Origin: Lachnospiraceae bacterium | GTDB lineage: Bacteria; Bacillota; Clostridia; Lachnospirales; Lachnospiraceae | Length of the DNA stretch: 64,000 nt | Assembly: GCA_017500935.1 (NCBI GenBank) | Contig: JAFVXW010000029.1 | Coordinates: 186,001 to 250,000, forward strand | Reading direction: 5' to 3' | Shown: positions 37,054 to 46,194 of the stretch, piece by piece | How positions within the stretch are numbered: the first letter of the stretch is position 1 | Layout: the number at the start of each line of letters is the position of its first letter | Made by a program: the position numbers and the translations under genes | Notes under the pieces: model-generated | What the model saw: only the letters and a program-made list of their open reading frames with translations | Told to the model about the DNA's origin: nothing | The model's database searches: none

Positions 37054-37671
37054 ATGAAGTTATCTGAAAAAATAGTAGAATTACGGAAAGTAAATGGAAT
37101 GACTCAGGAAGAACTTGCATCCAGGTGCAATGTAAGCAGACAATCCATATCCAAGTGGGAGGCAGATATTGCCTTGCCGGAAACTGAAAAATTGTTGATG
37201 CTGGGTGACATATTTCATGTTTCTATGGATGTGCTGTTAAAGGACGAACTGATATTAAGTGAAGTTAAAGAAGTACATACCTGCGGGCATAATGCAATTC
37301 AGAGAAAGAAACAGGAAGTGTTCGAAGGTGTGCTGATTAAAGAAAGTTTATCGGATGACACCATTATAGATTTGATAAATGTTCATAAGATAGAATTATG
37401 GAATACTGGAGGAAAACCAAAGTATTGGACTGTATTATTTTTTACCAGTGATATAAAGGATTTTCCGGAGCAAATAGCCAGAGTAATGCGTGAAGATTCT
37501 GATAATGATGGTAACTGGTTTGTTGATTTTAAGTCGGGAAATATAAAGTATATTGTATTCAAAGATAAAATATTAAAATATCATATTGGAAATCAAACTG
37601 AAAAAATGAATGTATGTGCTGAATGCAGAAAATTGGGAATTTCCGATGAAGAAATGAAGTGGTCAGAATAG
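37054..37671 (+). CDS. XRE-family regulator with unknown C-terminal domain
   Basis: A 205-residue protein with Cro/C1 HTH at residues 3-60 (LRKVNGMTQEELASRCNVSR, then QSISKWEADIALPE). The C-terminal 135 residues are unrecognised and contain a HTCGH near residue 77 and CAECRK near the end, possibly a metal site. CGGAGG precedes the ATG by 6 bp. The peptidase E-like gene starts 8 bp downstream. Confidence 0.85.
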   Translation: MKLSEKIVELRKVNGMTQEELASRCNVSRQSISKWEADIALPETEKLLMLGDIFHVSMDVLLKDELILSEVKEVHTCGHNAIQRKKQEVFEGVLIKESLSDDTIIDLINVHKIELWNTGGKPKYWTVLFFTSDIKDFPEQIARVMREDSDNDGNWFVDFKSGNIKYIVFKDKILKYHIGNQTEKMNVCAECRKLGISDEEMKWSE

Positions 37672-37679
37672 GAGAAGGC

Positions 37680-38234
37680 ATGAGAGTATTATTAACATCT
37701 GCTGGTTTGGAAACTGAGAAGATAAAAGAGTATTTCATAAAAATGTCAGAAAAAGATATGTTGGATGTAAAGGCTTTATTTATACCGACTGCGGCTATAG
37801 ATCCAGGAGCAATTGCAGTGTTGCCAAAATGTATGAATGATTTGTTGAGGTGTGGTATCCAAGATAAAAATATCAAAGTTTTTGACTTATATACCGGAAT
37901 AAATTTAGATGAATTATTGAAATACGATGTGGTATATATCTGCGGTGGAGATACCAATTATTTGTTGGAAAGAGTTAATGCAACAGGGTTTGGCATGACA
38001 TTAATGGAGTACATTAAAGCAAATGGAATGGTAATCGGTGTGAGTGCGGGAAGCCTTATTTTCGCAAACAATTTGCCGGATAATTTAGGTCTGATAGATA
38101 CAAAGCTGGAGGTACACTGTCCTGAAGGGGAAAAGAGTGGTAAATTGAAATATCCTCTAAAGGATAATTTGAGATTGACAAATACCAGCGCTCTCGCTAT
38201 GTGGGGATTTCCGGATGGATTAGAAGTAATTTAA
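37680..38234 (+). CDS. Peptidase E-like (S51) protein
   Basis: A 184-residue glutamine-amidotransferase-fold protein of the dipeptidase E family. The nucleophile elbow GVSAGSLIFANN has the Ser of S51 peptidases; YICGGDTNYLLE and LEVHCPEG (candidate His) are also seen. It is shorter than typical PepE (about 230) and ends soon after SALAMWGFPDG, so it may be a trimmed form. ATG at 37680 has GGAG; next to the XRE gene. Confidence 0.8.
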   Translation: MRVLLTSAGLETEKIKEYFIKMSEKDMLDVKALFIPTAAIDPGAIAVLPKCMNDLLRCGIQDKNIKVFDLYTGINLDELLKYDVVYICGGDTNYLLERVNATGFGMTLMEYIKANGMVIGVSAGSLIFANNLPDNLGLIDTKLEVHCPEGEKSGKLKYPLKDNLRLTNTSALAMWGFPDGLEVI

Positions 38235-38245
38235 AAACAAGAAGA

Positions 38246-38270
38246 AGCCGGCAAAAAAGCTGGCTTTTTT
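38246..38270 (+). terminator. Rho-independent terminator
   Basis: AGCCGGC (38246-38252), an A6 loop, GCTGGCT, and a run of six T, 11 bp after the peptidase E-like stop. Confidence 0.8.
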
Positions 38271-38415
38271 GATGGGGCAATTTGGGGGAGAAATCTACAA
38301 TCACTTTTTCTATCCCCAAATGGTTGACACTGGTAAAAAATAATTCCATTGTATGTTCACTTTTCTTGAAGTAAAATGAAGACCAAAACATTTGTTGTGA
38401 GGAGGTGATTGACTG

Positions 38416-39387
38416 ATGGACATGAACATATGTCAGACGATAAAGAAGCTTCGCCTGAGCAGAAATTTAAGCCAGGCTACTTTAGCGAAGGCACTCGGTG
38501 TTTCCACACAGTCGATCAGCAAATGGGAGAACCAAAAAGCATTGCCGGATATCATGCTTTTGCCAGAGATTGCCAGGTTTTTTGAGGTTTCTATTGATGA
38601 TTTGTTTATGGGAAATATTGTGGCAAAAGATATTTTGCCTGCGAGTATCAGCGATAATATTTCAATTAATCATATTGCATGGGATGGGATTTCATCAGGA
38701 AACTGGACAGGAACAATACTTCCTGAGTGGGGAGTTTATATACCGAATGAAGAAACACTTCACTTGTTGGAAGATATTCCGGGAAAGAAAGTTTTGGAAA
38801 TCGCCTGTGGAGATGGACAGTCGCTGGTCTATTGTGGGAAAAAAGAGGTGAAAGAGTTATGGGGGCTGGATATCTCAGAAGTACAGATTCGGAAAGCGAA
38901 GAAGCTGATGAAAGAAAACGGACTTAGAGCCAATTTATATCTTTCTCCGATGGAAACCAATCCGGGAATTCCGGAACATTATTTTGATTTTATTTATTCT
39001 ATTTATGGAATTGGCTGGACGCAGGATCTTGAAAAGACTATTTCATGTGTGGCGAAATATTTAAAAACCAATGGTATCTTTGTTTTTTCTTGGGACAATC
39101 CGATGATCTCTTGTATCGACACTATTAATGGACAGTATGTAATGACCAGGTCCTATGTAGATGAATGGAAAGTACGACGTAAACAGCGTGGAGAAACGGT
39201 GGTTTTAACAAACTGGAAGCTTGCATCTTATGTGAATTTGCTTGCAAAATATGGTTTCAAAATTGAACGTTTGATTGAAGATTCCAGTGAAGTTAGCGAG
39301 AATGTGATCTTTACAGAAGAGTACTATTCGGAACACAAAGCCAGATATATTCACCATACATTTGTGATCAAAGCCAGAAAGCTATAG
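38416..39387 (+). CDS. XRE-HTH/SAM-methyltransferase fusion 3
   Basis: A 323-residue protein: HTH at residues 6-65 (LRLSRNLSQATLAKALGVST, then QSISKWENQKALPD) and a class I methyltransferase at about 110-260 (VLEIACGDGQSLVYCG, GLDISEVQIRKAKKLM, and YIYSIYGIGWTQD-type strand). GGAGG lies about 10 bp before the ATG. A foldback TTTGGGG/CCCCAAA and a TTGACA lie upstream, so it starts a new transcript. It is followed 8 bp later by the ABC exporter, which it may regulate. Confidence 0.85.
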   Translation: MDMNICQTIKKLRLSRNLSQATLAKALGVSTQSISKWENQKALPDIMLLPEIARFFEVSIDDLFMGNIVAKDILPASISDNISINHIAWDGISSGNWTGTILPEWGVYIPNEETLHLLEDIPGKKVLEIACGDGQSLVYCGKKEVKELWGLDISEVQIRKAKKLMKENGLRANLYLSPMETNPGIPEHYFDFIYSIYGIGWTQDLEKTISCVAKYLKTNGIFVFSWDNPMISCIDTINGQYVMTRSYVDEWKVRRKQRGETVVLTNWKLASYVNLLAKYGFKIERLIEDSSEVSENVIFTEEYYSEHKARYIHHTFVIKARKL

Positions 39388-39395
39388 AGGGCGAA

Positions 39396-41099
39396 ATGAA
39401 AACGGCGGGAAAAATTTATAAAGTGTATTCCAAATATAAGGTTTCGGTTTTGTTGCTTTTAATTGGAATCCCTGTGATATCAAAATTAGATGTGTTTTCT
39501 CAAACAATGCTTGGGAAAATAGTAGATAATATATCAGATGCAGATTTATGGGTATCGGCGGCAGGAATTTATGCGGCTGCGGTTGCTATACTCTTTGCGG
39601 TGAAGCAGGGATATGCAATTGTGGAACAGAGATTATCTTTTAAGGTTACCTATGATCTGCGGGATGCTATTGCTAAAAAGGTTTTACATATGAGTAGTGA
39701 ATCTCTCAATCGACATTCTACGGATGATATTTTGCAGATGTGGAATGAGGATGTACGGGATATTCAGACGATATCGGTGCAAAGTATTTTTAATTTTCTG
39801 ATTCTTACAATCAGCGCAGCGATAGCATTGATTGAGTTGGGCAGAATATCCGTTTATTTTCCAGTGATTGCGCTGGGAGTCAATATATTGGCAATCATGC
39901 CAGTGAAAATATTAGGTAGGAATAATAAAAATAAGTCGCAGAATAAACGGAACAGCCAGATTGCTATGAATGAGAAATTCTACACAATCTTGAATGCTAT
40001 CCGATTGATAAAGAACTTTGGGAAAGAAGAAAAAGAAATTCAGGAATTCGAGCAACTGAACCATAAATTTGTGGATGATAAATTAGCGTTTTCCGTATCT
40101 GCCCGTATATATAAAAGCGTTGTGAATGCAGTGAATGCCATTGCACCGACAGTAATTTTGCTTATAGCCAATTTTCAGATACGCGATGGGTATATGAGCA
40201 TTGGTGACATTGTTTTGGCAACATCTCTGCTTGAAACAATCAGCAAACCGTTTAGTAAAGGCGGAAATTTCCTGGTAGAGCTGAAGGGAATCGGATTTAA
40301 ATTTGATCATCTGTTTCAATTTTTGGAACAGGAGAACGAACAGTCGACAGGAAAGAGTCTGGAATTGAGTAAAGCCTGTTCGGTTGAATTTCGGAATGTC
40401 TCTTTTACTATGAATGAAAACAGTATTGTTGACAATATCAGTTTTTCTGTTGGTCCGGGTGAAAAAGTGGCGATTGTAGGAGAAAGTGGTAGTGGAAAGA
40501 CAACGTTGAACAATTTACTTTTAAGGTTATATTCACCTACAGCCGGTCAGATTTTGGTAGAGAATAACAATGTGGGAGATTTGAATCTGCAGTCTTATCG
40601 AGGAAATATTTATTATTCTCAAAGTAATACATATGTGGCAAATGCGTCAATCATGGAGAATTTAACTCTTTTGGGGGCTAAAGAAGACCAGTGTATTCAA
40701 GCTGCAAAAGAAATTCAGTTTCACGATGAGATATGCATGATGCCGGAAGGATATCATACGATCGTGGATGCCAGCGGTGCCAATATTTCAGGTGGGCAAA
40801 AGAAAAAAATGGCGATCATCAGGGCTTTGACACATCAGAAACCTTTATATGTGTTTGATGAAATAACCCGTGGAATCGATGAAAAAACAGCAGTTGCTAT
40901 CATGGAGTATTTGGTGAAACGTATTACGGCTACTGTGATTTTCACAATGCATAATTTTTATTCCATTGAACATATGGATAAGATCATAGTTATGCAGTCA
41001 GGAAAAATAATCGCACAGGGAAATCATGCAGATTTGTATCAACACTGTAGCTATTACCGGGAACTATTCGACAATAGGAAAAGAATTGGCAATGGATAA
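39396..41099 (+). CDS. ABC exporter half-transporter A (membrane + ATPase)
   Basis: A 567-residue type IV ABC protein: six membrane segments (to about residue 310), then an ATPase domain with Walker A VGESGSGKTT, signature NISGGQKKK, Walker B YVFDEI and an H-loop TMHNF. Its stop overlaps the second half-transporter by 8 bp (ATGGATAA), so the two form a heterodimer. Export of a peptide or drug is likely, substrate unknown. Confidence 0.92.
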   Translation: MKTAGKIYKVYSKYKVSVLLLLIGIPVISKLDVFSQTMLGKIVDNISDADLWVSAAGIYAAAVAILFAVKQGYAIVEQRLSFKVTYDLRDAIAKKVLHMSSESLNRHSTDDILQMWNEDVRDIQTISVQSIFNFLILTISAAIALIELGRISVYFPVIALGVNILAIMPVKILGRNNKNKSQNKRNSQIAMNEKFYTILNAIRLIKNFGKEEKEIQEFEQLNHKFVDDKLAFSVSARIYKSVVNAVNAIAPTVILLIANFQIRDGYMSIGDIVLATSLLETISKPFSKGGNFLVELKGIGFKFDHLFQFLEQENEQSTGKSLELSKACSVEFRNVSFTMNENSIVDNISFSVGPGEKVAIVGESGSGKTTLNNLLLRLYSPTAGQILVENNNVGDLNLQSYRGNIYYSQSNTYVANASIMENLTLLGAKEDQCIQAAKEIQFHDEICMMPEGYHTIVDASGANISGGQKKKMAIIRALTHQKPLYVFDEITRGIDEKTAVAIMEYLVKRITATVIFTMHNFYSIEHMDKIIVMQSGKIIAQGNHADLYQHCSYYRELFDNRKRIGNG

Positions 41100-42714
41100 G
41101 AACTTTGAGAAACTTTTTTACGAGAAAATAGAAGAAAAGAAGTATCGTGTCATCATGTCATGCATTTCGAGTATGGTCAGAAGTGTGTTAGTACTTTTGC
41201 CGACTTTGCTGATGCGATATGTATACAATTCTCTGGAATTAGGATTGGACTCTAAAGGAATCGTTGGGATTATTTTGATTACTTTTGTAATTCCGGTTAT
41301 TGTTGGTGTGACTTTCAGCGTAGATATTCATCTGAGCAAATATATTTATGTAATCATCAAAGAAATCAGAGTACAGGTGATGTCGAATATCGTTCATTCA
41401 AAGCTTCGCTCGGTTCTGAAACAGAATAAAGGTGAACTTTTTAGCCGGATTATCGCATCGCTGGAAGAGCTGGCTGATTATTATTACTATTTTATTAATA
41501 CGACGACATGGTTTATTACAACATCAGTCGTTGGCATTGGTCTGATGCTCTTTATCAATTTTCGGATTTCTTTGGTGTTACTTGTTTTTTCTGCGCTTCA
41601 AACATCCTGTTCATTGCTGATACAAAAGAGAATTGAACAGGTAAAAGGCATGGAGAATCAGTTGCAGGCAAGGGGGACAGATTACATCGTTCGGATAAAG
41701 AACCACAATGCTTTTATTAAGACAGCTTTGTTGGCAGATAGAGAGATAAGTGCTGCAAAAGATTGGGAGCAGGATTCCTGGGAGATATGTAAAGCAGGAA
41801 TACGAAACAGACAGGTTGTGGCATTTCTGTCTTTCATACTGACATTGATGCGCACCTTGTATCTGTTTTACGCGGCACATTATCTGTTCCTGGATGGCAG
41901 CATGCTGAGAGGTGATTTTATTGCACTTAACAGTTATATCGTATGGTTGTCTCCTGTTTTTGAAGGGCTACAGGAATGTGTCGAGGACATGATAAAGGCG
42001 CGCGAAAATAAGAGAAGAGTGAGCGGCTATTTACAGGAAGAGTCAAGGAAAGAGTGCGGACAGAATATGATACCAGCTTCTGCACCGGAATCCATAGAAG
42101 TTTCAGGTTTGGAATTTTCTTATGAGGATTCTAAAAAAGCGCTTCTCGAAAATGTGTCTTTTCAGGTGAAAAAGAATGAAACGTTTTATATCACCGGAGC
42201 ATCTGGATCAGGTAAGAGCACTTTGCTTAATATCATGTCAGGTTTAGAAACGGAATATGGTGGTGAGATTTTATATGATGCTTCCGAACTGAGATCATTG
42301 GATGATGCCTGGCTGCATCAAAATGTGATCATGGTCGGTCAGGAAGTGGACATTCTACCTACAACACTGCGCGAAAATATTCTGTATTCTGGTGTGGCTG
42401 CATCGGACGAGGAAGTGATTAATCTATTGACATCCCTAAAAATCGAGTATCTTCTGGATATGCCGGGAGGGTTGGACTGGAATATGAAGGAGATTCCAAG
42501 GGCATTATCCGACGGTGAGAAAAAGAGAATTGCCATTGTGAGAGCAATATTGAGCAAACCTTCCGTTTTGCTTTTGGATGAACCTACTGCGGGACTGGAT
42601 AATATTAATAAGATGGCAGTGACGAAGTTCATTGAGAAAAGTATGGATGGAATTCTCGTGATTGTTACACATGATCGAGTGTTCCCGGACGGGGCAAGGG
42701 TGTTATATATTTAG
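41092..42714 (+). CDS. ABC exporter half-transporter B (membrane + ATPase)
   Basis: A 540-residue half-transporter: membrane domain to about residue 310, Walker A TGASGSGKST, signature LSDGEKKRIAIVRA (a departure from LSGGQ), and Walker B VLLLDEPT. The altered signature means one ATP site of the heterodimer may be less active. The ATG at 41092 lies inside the end of the preceding gene. Confidence 0.92.
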   Translation: MDKNFEKLFYEKIEEKKYRVIMSCISSMVRSVLVLLPTLLMRYVYNSLELGLDSKGIVGIILITFVIPVIVGVTFSVDIHLSKYIYVIIKEIRVQVMSNIVHSKLRSVLKQNKGELFSRIIASLEELADYYYYFINTTTWFITTSVVGIGLMLFINFRISLVLLVFSALQTSCSLLIQKRIEQVKGMENQLQARGTDYIVRIKNHNAFIKTALLADREISAAKDWEQDSWEICKAGIRNRQVVAFLSFILTLMRTLYLFYAAHYLFLDGSMLRGDFIALNSYIVWLSPVFEGLQECVEDMIKARENKRRVSGYLQEESRKECGQNMIPASAPESIEVSGLEFSYEDSKKALLENVSFQVKKNETFYITGASGSGKSTLLNIMSGLETEYGGEILYDASELRSLDDAWLHQNVIMVGQEVDILPTTLRENILYSGVAASDEEVINLLTSLKIEYLLDMPGGLDWNMKEIPRALSDGEKKRIAIVRAILSKPSVLLLDEPTAGLDNINKMAVTKFIEKSMDGILVIVTHDRVFPDGARVLYI

Positions 42715-42796
42715 TATGATGTTATACGGTGGCATAAACGATATAGGGATGGCCGTTCTTTTGATGGTTAGAATATTTTGTGCTAATGTGCAAGCA

Positions 42797-42905
42797 GTGT
42801 CCAGATGGACGTTTACCGGATTTTCCGGTGCTTGTTGGGAAATTCCCAAACCCTTTTGAACACACAAGTGTGGCTGCGCGTTCTATGGAACGCTGAAGAA
42901 GACAC
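42797..42905. other. Cluster of short palindromes forming a cloverleaf-like fold
   Basis: GTGTC (42797-42801) can pair with GACAC (42901-42905), enclosing a row of short foldbacks: GTCCA..TGGAC (42799-42810), ACCGGA..TCCGGT (42815-42829), TTGGGAA..TTCCCAA (42835-42849), CACAC..GTGTG (42861-42872) and GCGTTC..GAACGC (42878-42893). It has no gene. It could be a structured RNA or a single-strand replication/transfer site. Confidence 0.6.
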
Positions 42906-42919
42906 AACTTTATTTTTAC

Positions 42920-42950
42920 TTGACTCTCCCCTCAACTGTAATGATATAAC
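42920..42950 (+). promoter_or_regulatory. MerR-type promoter with 19-bp spacer
   Basis: TTGACT (42920-42925), 19 bp, TATAAC (42945-42950). The overlong spacer is characteristic of promoters that MerR proteins activate by DNA distortion. It lies 38 bp before the MerR gene, so autoregulation is likely. Confidence 0.75.
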
Positions 42951-42988
42951 CAAATTGCAGATATAATTAATTAGAAAGGGGCTACGAT

Positions 42989-44179
42989 ATGTACAAGATT
43001 GGTGAATTATCACGGCTATGTCATATACCTGTCAAAACTCTGAGATACTATGATAGTGAGGGATTACTTGTTCCAGACGAAATAGATCGCGTTACCGGAT
43101 ATCGTTACTACTCTGCCGCACAGCTTGCAGATTGTTACCGTATTATTTCACTCAAGGAACTGGGATTTTCACTTGAAGAAATAAAAAAGCATATGCATGC
43201 AAGTTCAGATGCGGATATCCTCGAATTAGTAGAAAACAAATATACAGAGCTTACGGAAAAATCAAAGGAACTTTCATTACAGATGAAAAAATTGTATCAC
43301 ATCAAGAAATCAATATCGGAAGGGGCGAAGACGATGTTTCATGTGTCAATTCGAAGTGGTGACACCATCAATGTTATCTTTCAGAGAAAGATTTATGCTG
43401 CCAAAACTGATGCGGAAGAAATGGTGAAACATATAAAAGCAGCTCTGCCTCAACATATGATTGGTGAGCGTACTATAATTGTCAATTATGAAATGGAATA
43501 TCGTGAAAGTGACTTGGATCTTGCTGCTTGTGTGGAAGTCACAGGGAAGTTTATAAATAACCTTGAATATGAAGAAATGACATTTACCTTTTCGGGTGAA
43601 TTTGCAACGTTAGCTTGCAGGCGAGAGCAACTTGATGATGGATATCATGCAATGTTATCTCAAATCCATGAAATAGATTATCAAATTATTGGTGCCTCTT
43701 ACGAAATTTATTATGATGACGGTACAGTAGAATTAAAAATACCTGTGTGCAAAAAAGTGAAATGCATAGATGCACCGATAGAAAGACAAACATTTGAAAA
43801 TGACGAAGCTGTTGTCGGCAAATGGGAGATCAGAGATATTGTCACGAGTAAAGAGCAATTTGTTTATGGAAATCCGAAATGTCCTGAAGCAAGAAATTCT
43901 GTTTGGTGCGAGTTGTATTTTCCGGAAGGAGGCGAGCCTTATTGGTTTCTTAAGGGGTGGACAAAGGGATTTCTATATTTGGAGGCAACAACTCCAGAAC
44001 CGCACATTGTGGCAATGCCATATATTATTGAATCGCTAAATGAGCGAACAATTATGTTTCTGCAAATACCGCGTCGATATTCAGACGGAAGCAAAGATGC
44101 TGTTCCGCAATTACTGGTGTTTGAGAAGGTATCAAATCAATCGATTTTAGCAAAAGATATTCAGATCTCCGCTAATTAA
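42989..44179 (+). CDS. MerR-family regulator with GyrI-like and C-terminal beta domains
   Basis: A 396-residue regulator. Residues 1-70 are a MerR winged HTH (MYKIGELSRLCHIPVKTLRY, then YDSEGLLVPDEID and GYRYYS). A coiled-coil helix follows, then a GyrI-like effector domain (about 110-255). A last 120-residue domain with WYFLKGW-like strands (EPYWFLKGWTKGFLYLE) looks like a lipocalin-type barrel. This multidrug-sensor layout fits the adjacent ABC exporter. AAAGGGG precedes the ATG. Confidence 0.88.
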   Translation: MYKIGELSRLCHIPVKTLRYYDSEGLLVPDEIDRVTGYRYYSAAQLADCYRIISLKELGFSLEEIKKHMHASSDADILELVENKYTELTEKSKELSLQMKKLYHIKKSISEGAKTMFHVSIRSGDTINVIFQRKIYAAKTDAEEMVKHIKAALPQHMIGERTIIVNYEMEYRESDLDLAACVEVTGKFINNLEYEEMTFTFSGEFATLACRREQLDDGYHAMLSQIHEIDYQIIGASYEIYYDDGTVELKIPVCKKVKCIDAPIERQTFENDEAVVGKWEIRDIVTSKEQFVYGNPKCPEARNSVWCELYFPEGGEPYWFLKGWTKGFLYLEATTPEPHIVAMPYIIESLNERTIMFLQIPRRYSDGSKDAVPQLLVFEKVSNQSILAKDIQISAN

Positions 44180-44238
44180 ATATTATGATTGAAAAGAATT
44201 TGACAGAAAAACTCCAATTGAACTGAATAGTATATGTC

Positions 44239-44276
44239 AAAAAGGAGCAAGGTTAAGATATACTTTGTTCCTTTTT
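44239..44276 (+). terminator. Terminator after MerR gene
   Basis: 14-bp stem (44239-44252 with 44263-44276, two wobbles), A-rich left arm and T-rich right arm. Confidence 0.65.
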
Positions 44277-44372
44277 ATTGAGTATTTATTAATAACAAAT
44301 CAATGGGTCAGTTATACAGATCAATACTTATTTCGGACAGAGAGTTAGAAAAATATTATATTACTTTTACAA

Positions 44373-44402
44373 AGCTGGGTGAAAAATCACCTGGCTTTTT
44401 TT
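44373..44402 (+). terminator. Rho-independent terminator
   Basis: AGCTGGGTG (44373-44381), a 6-nt loop, CACCTGGCT (two wobbles), then a run of seven T. Confidence 0.75.
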
Positions 44403-44542
44403 GTCAAGCCACAAATTGGGTCCCTAAATGGGGGTAAGGGACACTACCAGTACGCCGAAATAAAAGTAATTATAATTTATAATATACACACACCCATCTA
44501 ATGGAACGAAAAACATATCCGAAAACTTAAGGAGGTTGTTTC

Positions 44543-45055
44543 ATGGAATGTTATTTTATGCAAGTAGAAACACAATTACCGATATATTATCCATTGCCCA
44601 AATTTATTCTGAAATTAAAAATTTCCAGTACAGCGAAAATATTGTATTCATTGCTGCTGAACAGAATGAACCTCTCACAGAAGAACGCATGGGAGGATGA
44701 GAGCGGGAATGTATTTATTGTGTATCCGTTGGAAGAGTTGGCACGGGATATGGATAGGGGAATGACGGCAATAAAAACGGCATTAAACGAATTGGGAAAA
44801 ATGGGATTGGTAGAGCGAGTGCGTCCTGAATTTGGCAGGGCAAATCATTTGTATGTCAAAATTCCACAGGATGTGGACATGGTCGGAAAACCGCCTGTAG
44901 TAAGGTCAGAAAACCGCCTTTCAGTTGGTCAGAAAACCGTCTCTAAGATAGCCGGATTTCAGCCTCCTAATAACAATACAAAATTACTTTACGGAAATAA
45001 CCAGAGAGAGATAGGGTATGTGGATTATTCATATGAGGAAGGTGAAAGTCTGTGA
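44543..45055 (+). CDS. RepA-like replication initiator, ICE type
   Basis: A 170-residue protein resembling the N-terminal domain of RepA replication initiators from Gram-positive plasmids and integrative elements: YYPLPKFILKLKISSTAKIL, LLNRMNLSQKNAWEDESG, and a winged-helix segment LARDMDRGMTAIKTALNELG. It probably binds the element's origin in the excised form. AAGGAGG lies 7 bp before the ATG. Its stop overlaps the next start. Confidence 0.85.
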   Translation: MECYFMQVETQLPIYYPLPKFILKLKISSTAKILYSLLLNRMNLSQKNAWEDESGNVFIVYPLEELARDMDRGMTAIKTALNELGKMGLVERVRPEFGRANHLYVKIPQDVDMVGKPPVVRSENRLSVGQKTVSKIAGFQPPNNNTKLLYGNNQREIGYVDYSYEEGESL

Positions 45056-45900
45056 GAGTTACAGATAAAACGGTTGAGAGAAGTATAATGGCAGAAACCA
45101 GTGACTATAGGGGAAACGATGGGGTACTACATTGTGGGATTTGTCATGAGGCAAAAGAAGCATTTTATCCCGCTGGGATGGAGTGGCTTGGAAAGAAAAA
45201 ACATCCGCGGATGTGTGCTTGTTACAGAGAAGAATGTGAACAGGAAGAAAAGCGGGTACGGCATAAGGAACATGAACTGTTTGTGGAACGGTTGAGGGCC
45301 AATTGTTTTTCAGCATCTCATATGTACAGATGGTGTTTTCGGAACGACAATGGCAGAAATCCTAAAATGAAAATAGCAAAAGAGTATGTTGATGCCTGGG
45401 AGGAAAATGAAAAAGGAAATCGGGGTCTGCTCTTTTGGGGAGGAGTTGGTACAGGGAAATCTTTTATGGCAGGATGTATTGCCAATGAACTGCTGGAAAT
45501 TGAAGTTTCCGTGCGTATGACAAATTTTGCAGAAATTCTGAATGAACTTAACCGTTCTGATACGGATCGGAATGCATATATTCAGAAATTGTGTAAATTC
45601 AGATTATTGATCATAGATGATTTGGGCATGGAACGTGGGACTGATTATGGTATGGAGCAGGTTTACAATGTGATCGATGCCAGATATCGTTCCGGAAAGC
45701 CTTTGATCGTTACAACAAATCTATCGCTGCAGGAAATGAAAAATGAGACAAATATGGCACGAAAGCGTATTTATGACAGGATTTTGACTATGTGCATTCC
45801 TGTTCAGATACAGGGGACCAACATGCGGCAGGAAGAACAGCGGGAGAAGTTCAGGGGATTTTCGAAATCTATAGGACTATTTCAAAAACAGGATTCATAG
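45052..45900 (+). CDS. DnaC/IstB-like ATP-binding helicase loader
   Basis: A 282-residue AAA+ protein. An N-terminal zinc-type cluster (HCGICHEAKEA ... MCACYREECE) is followed by Walker A FWGGVGTGKSF and Walker B LLIIDDLGMER, then sensor VTTNLSLQEM. It probably loads replicative helicase together with RepA. The GTG start overlaps the RepA stop (GTGA). Typical neighbour set of integrative elements. Confidence 0.9.
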   Translation: MRVTDKTVERSIMAETSDYRGNDGVLHCGICHEAKEAFYPAGMEWLGKKKHPRMCACYREECEQEEKRVRHKEHELFVERLRANCFSASHMYRWCFRNDNGRNPKMKIAKEYVDAWEENEKGNRGLLFWGGVGTGKSFMAGCIANELLEIEVSVRMTNFAEILNELNRSDTDRNAYIQKLCKFRLLIIDDLGMERGTDYGMEQVYNVIDARYRSGKPLIVTTNLSLQEMKNETNMARKRIYDRILTMCIPVQIQGTNMRQEEQREKFRGFSKSIGLFQKQDS

Positions 45901-45942
45901 GATTGGACAAAGGTTAAACAAGAAGGAGGTGGATGCTTCGCT

Positions 45943-46119
45943 GTGAAGAAACGAAAATTGAATTATCGCTTTCATAATCCCAATACAGTAGAAGCAACCG
46001 CTGATGTTTTATTAAAAGTTTTTATTGAAGCGAATTCGAAAAAGGTGGAAAATGCAATTCAGGAAGCTGCGGAGCAGATTTCGGGAGAAAACAAGTCTGA
46101 TGAGGGGCATTCGGCGTGA
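45943..46119 (+). CDS. Small ICE-associated protein
   Basis: 58 residues from GTG at 45943: VKKRKLNYRFHNPNTVEATA, then DVLLKVFIEANSKKVENAIQ. Proteins of this RKLxYRFHNPN type regularly follow repA/dnaC genes in gut integrative elements, function unknown. AAGGAGGTGG lies 10 bp upstream. Too short for routine ORF calling. Confidence 0.75.
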   Translation: MKKRKLNYRFHNPNTVEATADVLLKVFIEANSKKVENAIQEAAEQISGENKSDEGHSA

Positions 46120-46167
46120 TATGTGTCGGATGTCCTTAATTTTTTTGTTTTTGAGAATTACAACGAT

Positions 46168-46192
46168 ATATATGAGATAAAATCTCATATAT
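46168..46192. promoter_or_regulatory. Perfect 11-bp inverted repeat, operator candidate
   Basis: ATATATGAGAT (46168-46178) and its complement (46182-46192) with a 3-bp centre end 2 bp before the -35 of the defence-pair promoter. A dimeric regulator bound here would control or sense at that promoter. Confidence 0.65.
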
Positions 46193-46194
46193 TG

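Larger units (their letters stand above)
44180..44542. other. Gap before repA with two terminators
   Basis: No gene. It holds terminators at 44239-44276 and 44373-44402 and then an A+T-rich stretch with TATAAT-like sequences (about 44473-44482) that probably serves as repA promoter. It separates the MerR/exporter block from the replication-gene block. Confidence 0.6.

Noticed and set aside
33922-39387. Restriction-modification system
   Set aside because: The methyltransferase domains lack DNA-methylase DPPY-type motifs and no restriction enzyme gene is present.
42722-42907. 61-codon minus-strand frame across the palindrome cluster
   Set aside because: No convincing ribosome site; the region is better explained by its foldbacks.
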